Of a stretch of 36,608 bases of DNA, positions 32,888-36,608 are shown in pieces. The DNA comes from Polymyxa betae. Its lineage: Eukaryota; Endomyxa; Phytomyxea; Plasmodiophorida; Plasmodiophoridae. The stretch covers positions 1 through 36,608 of the forward strand of contig RBZT01000152.1 of the NCBI GenBank assembly GCA_003693705.1, in the 5' to 3' direction. Positions within the stretch are counted from its first letter, which is position 1, and each line of letters starts with the position of its first letter. A model generated the notes under the pieces. That model did not search any database. It saw only the letters and a list, made by a program, of their open reading frames with translations, and was not told where the DNA came from. The position numbers and the translations under genes are program-made.

Positions 32888-33462
32888 ATGACTGCTGATA
32901 GACACAGCAGCAGCAAGTATCAGGTTGGCGCGGCGGCTGGCGTTGGTCGTCATACTGGCCCGCCGGCGTATTTCCGCCCGGGCCCCGCCGAGCTCGACGT
33001 CCTGGCCGCCATCATCACCTGGTTCGCGGCGGCCGCCATGCTGGCCCTGCCCATCGTCTGGCTCGTGGACGAGCGACGCAAGCGCGCCTTTCTGCGCGGC
33101 GCCGCCAGGCGCCGGGGCACGTACGACGACCCGGGCCACGGTCGGCGAATTCGCGGGTTCTCGATCGACCAGCCTGTCGCTACACCGTCGCCGGGGCGTA
33201 CCCGCCCATCATCATCGGATCCGTCTGCAGGTAGCTGCAGTAACGTTGAGTGTGTTGGCTGAGTCCGTTACGTTGCTTTAGAGGAAATTGCGCAATGGTG
33301 TGCGGGCCTGATTCGGAGGCGGCGACGATCATCGGCATCGGAGCGTCCGGATCCCGCGACCAGGGAGCCGATGGTCGCAGGGAATACACCGAGAACGATC
33401 TGAAATGGATTCTTGCTGAAGCTGGTTTTTGTTACTGGAAGTGGTCGGATGCGTTTCGTTGA
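32888..33462 (+). CDS. Small membrane protein with cytoplasm-like C-terminal domain, unknown
   Basis: The best model has exons 32888-33140, 33173-33230 and 33282-33462 (163 aa, in phase). One transmembrane segment (LAAIITWFAAAAMLALPIVWLV, about residues 38-59, of which the first 20 or so form the hydrophobic core) is followed by a very basic stretch (DERRKRAF, then AARRR), so the C-terminus is probably cytoplasmic. The tail contains YPPIIIGSVCR, then ATIIGIGASGSRD and YTENDLKWILAEAGF. Intron 2 (51 nt) is convincing. Intron 1 would be only 32 nt, so that boundary is doubtful; reading straight through exon 1 instead ends at 33262. No family was recognised. Confidence 0.5.
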
Positions 33463-34098
33463 CGGTTTTGATCTCCTGCATTGAATTGATGGCGCTTGTT
33501 TAAAAGCAGCTGTCCGCCAGGTTGTATCGAAGAAGAAATGTTTGAGAGAGCTGCACTATTTGTCCCAGTATCAAGTATACCTGATTCGGGACATTCCGGC
33601 ATTTCAGCGAAGCGTGTTTTGTTCGCAACAACCCTCGCACAAGAATATCTTTCCTACAGGCAGGTTCTTGTGCATTCAGTCACACAAACAGCTTCTTATA
33701 TGTGCTGATCTCCTAACTCAACTGATAGCATCACCAATGGAGGCTCGTCTGATCATAAATCAATATTCCGTGAGCCTTTTATTTAAAAATTCCAATTTCA
33801 GTCGACCCTTTGAATGCTACCAGACAGACATCTATAGAACAAAATGAGAGCGTAACGTGCCATTATGGATTCCGATAAGAAATTCCCGCATATTGACGCA
33901 ATAAACGAATGAATTCGATCTAGGTATCAGCAACCAGTGCAATACGTTTCCCATATTATAACAAGTGCAACACAACGCGCCTGCAAACCGTACGGGAAAT
34001 CGATCCGGTCGTGCTGCCCTACCTGGTCTGTAACATGACACTAACTGGTAGTACCCGTTTATATATCGTCCTGTTATTACCTGCAACATTGCAACAAA
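33463..34098. other. Intergenic stretch upstream of DRC2
   Basis: Plus-strand ORFs near 33496-33847 are open in two overlapping frames, but neither has a recognisable domain or splice partner. The stretch should hold the DRC2 promoter. No repeat or RNA gene was noticed. Confidence 0.4.
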
Positions 34099-35900
34099 AT
34101 GGGACGCGGTGGCGCTAAGCTCGGCAAGGAGGTGAAAGGCGCCGGGCTGATGAATGACGCCGACCGGGCTGCGCTGGGGGCCGGCCTCCCGCCCGCCAGT
34201 GCCGGCGACCACGAAGCGGACGCGGCCGCGGCCCTGGCCGACATCCCCCGCAAGCTGGCCAAGCGTCAGGCCCTGATCACGGCCCTGAAAGGCCGCGCCG
34301 CCCAGAACACCGACCCGATCGCCGTCCATCAAGCCGACTGCAAGTGGCGCGCAACCCTCCGTCTGTTCCAGCGCCAGGCGCTCCTGGTCCGGGTCTTCGC
34401 GCACCGATTCGACCTCGATCGTCGTGTGCTCGGCGACAGTCTCCGGCGTCGCGACCTCGTCGAGACCGAGGCCGAACTCGACCAGCTGACGGTGCGGGCT
34501 GCGCGACGGCATCGCTCGCAGATGGACGAACTCACGGACGCCGCGTACTTGCGTCAGGTGGCGGATCTGGCCCGCTCCGAGGATGCCGCCCTCACCCGAC
34601 TGCATGTAGCGTTGGACGGCGAACGTAACGTGATCACGGCCGATCACGCTGACACGAAACGGGGCCTGGATGCAACGTTACAGGCCGTGGCCAAGGAACG
34701 CGCCGAGGGCGACGACGAAGCCACGGCCAAACTCGAGATGGAACGGGAACAGATCCGCGGCGCCAACGTCGAGGCCATCAACGAATTGCGCGTCGTACTG
34801 GACCGCGTCGTGGACGATCTCGAGCATCGATTCGATGCGGCTCATGCGGGGTATCTGCACTCGACCGAGGAGAGACAGCGCGAGTTCCGTGCGCTGTTCG
34901 ACCGGGATACGGCGCTGTCCGCGGATATCGGGAAGCGCATGGCCCGTGTGGAGGCCGTCACGCATGAGATCGCAATGTGGCGGAAGAAGGCGGCGAGGTC
35001 AGACCGTCTGCAACCCTCGGAAACCCTAAGTACCCTAAAACCCTAGTCGTCAGGTACCTGGTAGAGGCCGGCGCCCGGAACGCGGCTCTGAACCGCGAAC
35101 GCAGCTGCGTCCAGCGCCAGTTCTACGACCTGAAAGCCAACATGGTCAAAGTCCGTGACGCAGCCCGCGACCGCGTCAAACAGCTCGCTGTCCGCAGCAG
35201 GCAACGGCGCCGTGATCTGACCATGCATCTCGAACAGGCCGAACGCATCCTGAAGCTGGCCGAATGGGTCCGGGGCCAGCACGCCGACGACCCCGTGGCG
35301 GACGCCGAACTCCTGCAACTGGCGGAAGAGGCCCGGTCGAGTCCGTCGAACATGCGCGTCCTGATGGGACGCATGAACCGGGCCGAATTGTCCCGTCAAT
35401 ATGTCCGACAGAAACGTGACTGGTTACGAAAAGGTGGCGTTACTGTGCTATTTTACGTTTCTGTTCTATCTAACGTTGCAGTGCCATTTTACGTAACTGT
35501 GACATCTTACGCTATTGTGATATGTTACGTTACTTTGCGTTACGCCCACGCTGCAAATCCACTTTTCAGCCAGTTTATTCACTTCTGTTAACTCTCATGT
35601 CGCGTTTATGTTACATTTATGTTACCTGTAACAACTGGGTATTGAGCGTGCGTTCTGGATACAGAGAACGCCGAGCTGAAACAAACGTTACGTTCGTACC
35701 TAGATAACGTTACAGTGCCGCCGAACGTGCTGGACCAGAACAACTGCCTGGTCGTGGTGAACGGCAAACACAGCCTGCTGGATCCGGTGGCCGTCAAGTC
35801 AGCCTCCCGATCGGCAACATCAATGACACGGGATGTAACGCCTGGCGTCGACGCAGCCCTGGTAGCACGGCGCGACGCGAAACAGGACGTGCGGACGTAA
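34099..35900 (+). CDS. DRC2: Dynein regulatory complex subunit 2 (DRC2/CCDC65/FAP250)
   Basis: Three exons (34099-34997, 35054-35433, 35647-35900) give 510 aa in phase, close to the usual 480-500. The protein is almost wholly coiled coil and is part of the nexin-dynein regulatory complex on axonemal doublet microtubules, where it pairs with DRC1. Signature points are the CKWRATLR segment near 78 (QWR in animal CCDC65), HRSQMDEL near 137, the conserved HLEQAERILKLAEWVR in exon 2 (EKILKLAE in animals), and LDTENAELKQTLRSYLD at the exon 2-3 join, then VPPNVLDQNNCLVVVN. The last acceptor (TATTGAG) is weak, but no other restores the alignment. Codon use is strongly G/C-ending. Its presence argues for motile flagella. 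Confidence 0.93.
34998..35053 (+). other. 56-nt DRC2 intron composed largely of telomere-like repeats
   Basis: Between donor GTCAGACC and acceptor TCGTCAG the intron carries CAACCCTCGGAAACCCTAAG and then TACCCTAAAACCCTAG, that is, four CCCT(A) units with 6-9-base spacing. Removing it joins GCGGCGAG to GTACCTGG in phase. The telomere-like C-strand is the sense strand, as in the intron at 19804-19849. Confidence 0.8.
35439..35546 (+). repeat. 18-bp degenerate tandem repeat in DRC2 intron 2, six units
   Basis: Six consecutive 18-base units of the form GTTACTGTGCTATTTTAC fill the first half of the 213-nt intron (35439, 35457, 35475, 35493, 35511, 35529). Nearly all end in TTAC or TAAC and start with GT. 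The units have diverged by 20-40 percent but show no indels. Confidence 0.8.
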
Positions 35901-36329
35901 TGCCGCATTCAATCCATTTTTATCTCTAGTTCGTATAATTGTTAGTGTAACATAATATCACTTCCTATGTAACGTGTCTTGTCCGTGAGTATTGCGATCT
36001 ATGGAAGCCAAAACCCTTGTTTGGCGCTCTGCCTCAGTCCTTGTTTATGTGACCCCGAACGGCGTAACATAAATCTGTGCATCGGTACTAACAACGTTAC
36101 ACTCCCACTTGCGGAGTCAGATGATGATAAAGTGCGGCGTCATGCATTCGTAGTCCCGGACGGTTTCGTTTCAAGCCCAGGACGCTCGGTAGCGTCGGTA
36201 ACATAGTTCATAGTGGCCGATACGGGCGTCGGTAACGTATCACTCTGGCAGCAGGCTCGATCAGCAGCTTAGAAGAGTGCGGTATATTAGGCCGATAATG
36301 TTATTTTACTCAAGAATGATCTTGTAGAG
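35901..36329. other. 3' flank of DRC2 rich in GTAAC/GTTAC words
   Basis: No gene seen. GTAAC or its complement occurs at least six times (near 35946, 35969, 36065, 36100, 36198, 36230), continuing the bias seen from 35440 in DRC2 intron 2 and exon 3. It leads into the minisatellite. Confidence 0.5.
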
Positions 36330-36608
36330 AGATGGAATTTGGAAGGCCGCGCATCATGGTCCCTAAAGATGGAATTCGGAAGGCCGCGCAGCATGGTCCC
36401 TAAAGATGGAATTCGGAAGGCCGCGCAGCCTGGTCCCTAAAGATGGAATTCGGAAGGCCGCGCAGCCTGGTCCCTAAAGATGGAATTCGGAAGGCCGCGC
36501 AGCCTGGTCCTTAAAGATGGAATTTGGAAGGCCGCTCAGTCTGGTCCCTAAAGATGGAATTCGGAAGGCCGCGCAGCCTGGTCCTTAAAGATGGAATTTG
36601 GAAGGCCG
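36330..36608. repeat. 37-bp minisatellite, 7.5 copies, running off the window
   Basis: Units begin AGATGGAATTCGGAAGGCCG and continue CGCAGCCTGGTCCCTAA. They start at 36330, 36367, 36404, 36441, 36478, 36515, 36552 and 36589. Copies differ at a few positions only (TTTGG/TTCGG, CATCATGG/CAGCCTGG, CCCTAA/CCTTAA, CGCTCAGT). Because 37 is not a multiple of three and stops occur, it is non-coding. The sixth and eighth units share TTTGG, hinting at a higher-order pattern. Confidence 0.97.

Noticed and set aside
33832-34647. Long minus-strand ORF (271 aa) opposite DRC2
   Set aside because: It is the antisense shadow of the GC-rich DRC2 exon, which has clear family similarity and correct splicing.
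36330-36608. CRISPR-like array
   Set aside because: Units are head-to-tail with no unique spacers, in a eukaryotic context, so it is a minisatellite.

Overview
The window is nuclear DNA of a compact, intron-bearing eukaryote. Most introns are short GT-AG introns (many 46-56 nt, several exactly 53 nt). There is a flagellar dynein-regulatory-complex gene (DRC2), which implies motile flagella. There is also a histidine-phosphotransfer (HPt) protein, a family that metazoans lack. Decayed hAT and Ty3/gypsy elements resemble those of oomycetes and other protists, and telomere-like motifs mix CCCTAA and CCCTAAA. A flagellated protist (stramenopile, rhizarian or similar) is the best guess, but the species cannot be fixed from the sequence.

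Layout: 0.2-6.4 kb (+) condensin subunit 1 (NCAPD2), intron-rich. 6.7-11.7 kb (-) a 16-exon gene for a C2H2 zinc finger, PHD, AWS, SET and post-SET protein, convergent with NCAPD2. 11.7-16.6 kb is a gene-poor block of decayed transposons: a Myb/SANT-like remnant, a hAT remnant, a Ty3/gypsy remnant, a foldback element and three patches of degenerate simple repeats. 16.7-18.0 kb (+) a putatively lipid-anchored HPt protein. 18.2-20.5 kb (+) a helical-bundle plus Sel1-repeat protein. 20.6-22.6 kb (+) a protein with an EF-hand-like helical core. 22.9-27.6 kb (-) a second zinc finger, PHD, AWS and SET gene whose SET domain has lost its catalytic motifs. 28.3-30.0 kb (+) the intronless helicase DDX55/Spb4. 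30.5-31.1 kb (+) mitochondrial ribosomal protein L23. 31.9-33.5 kb (+) two small putative membrane proteins. 34.1-35.9 kb (+) DRC2. The window ends inside a 37-bp minisatellite.

The genes are mostly unrelated housekeeping or cell-structure genes, not an operon. The strongest novelty is the pair of zinc-finger/PHD/AWS-SET genes: one keeps all catalytic motifs, while the other keeps its reader and DNA-binding parts but has a dead SET. Both bear traces of internal exon duplication. Secondary points are the membrane-anchored HPt protein with two coding minisatellites, telomere-like repeats inside two short introns, and an MLKL/HeLo-like helical domain fused to Sel1 repeats. Gene models were built by hand from splice signals and reading phase. 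For seven genes (the first SET gene, HPt, Sel1, EF-hand-like, DDX55, MRPL23 and DRC2) the model is complete and in phase. NCAPD2 exon edges, the N-terminus of the second SET gene and the small membrane genes are less certain.
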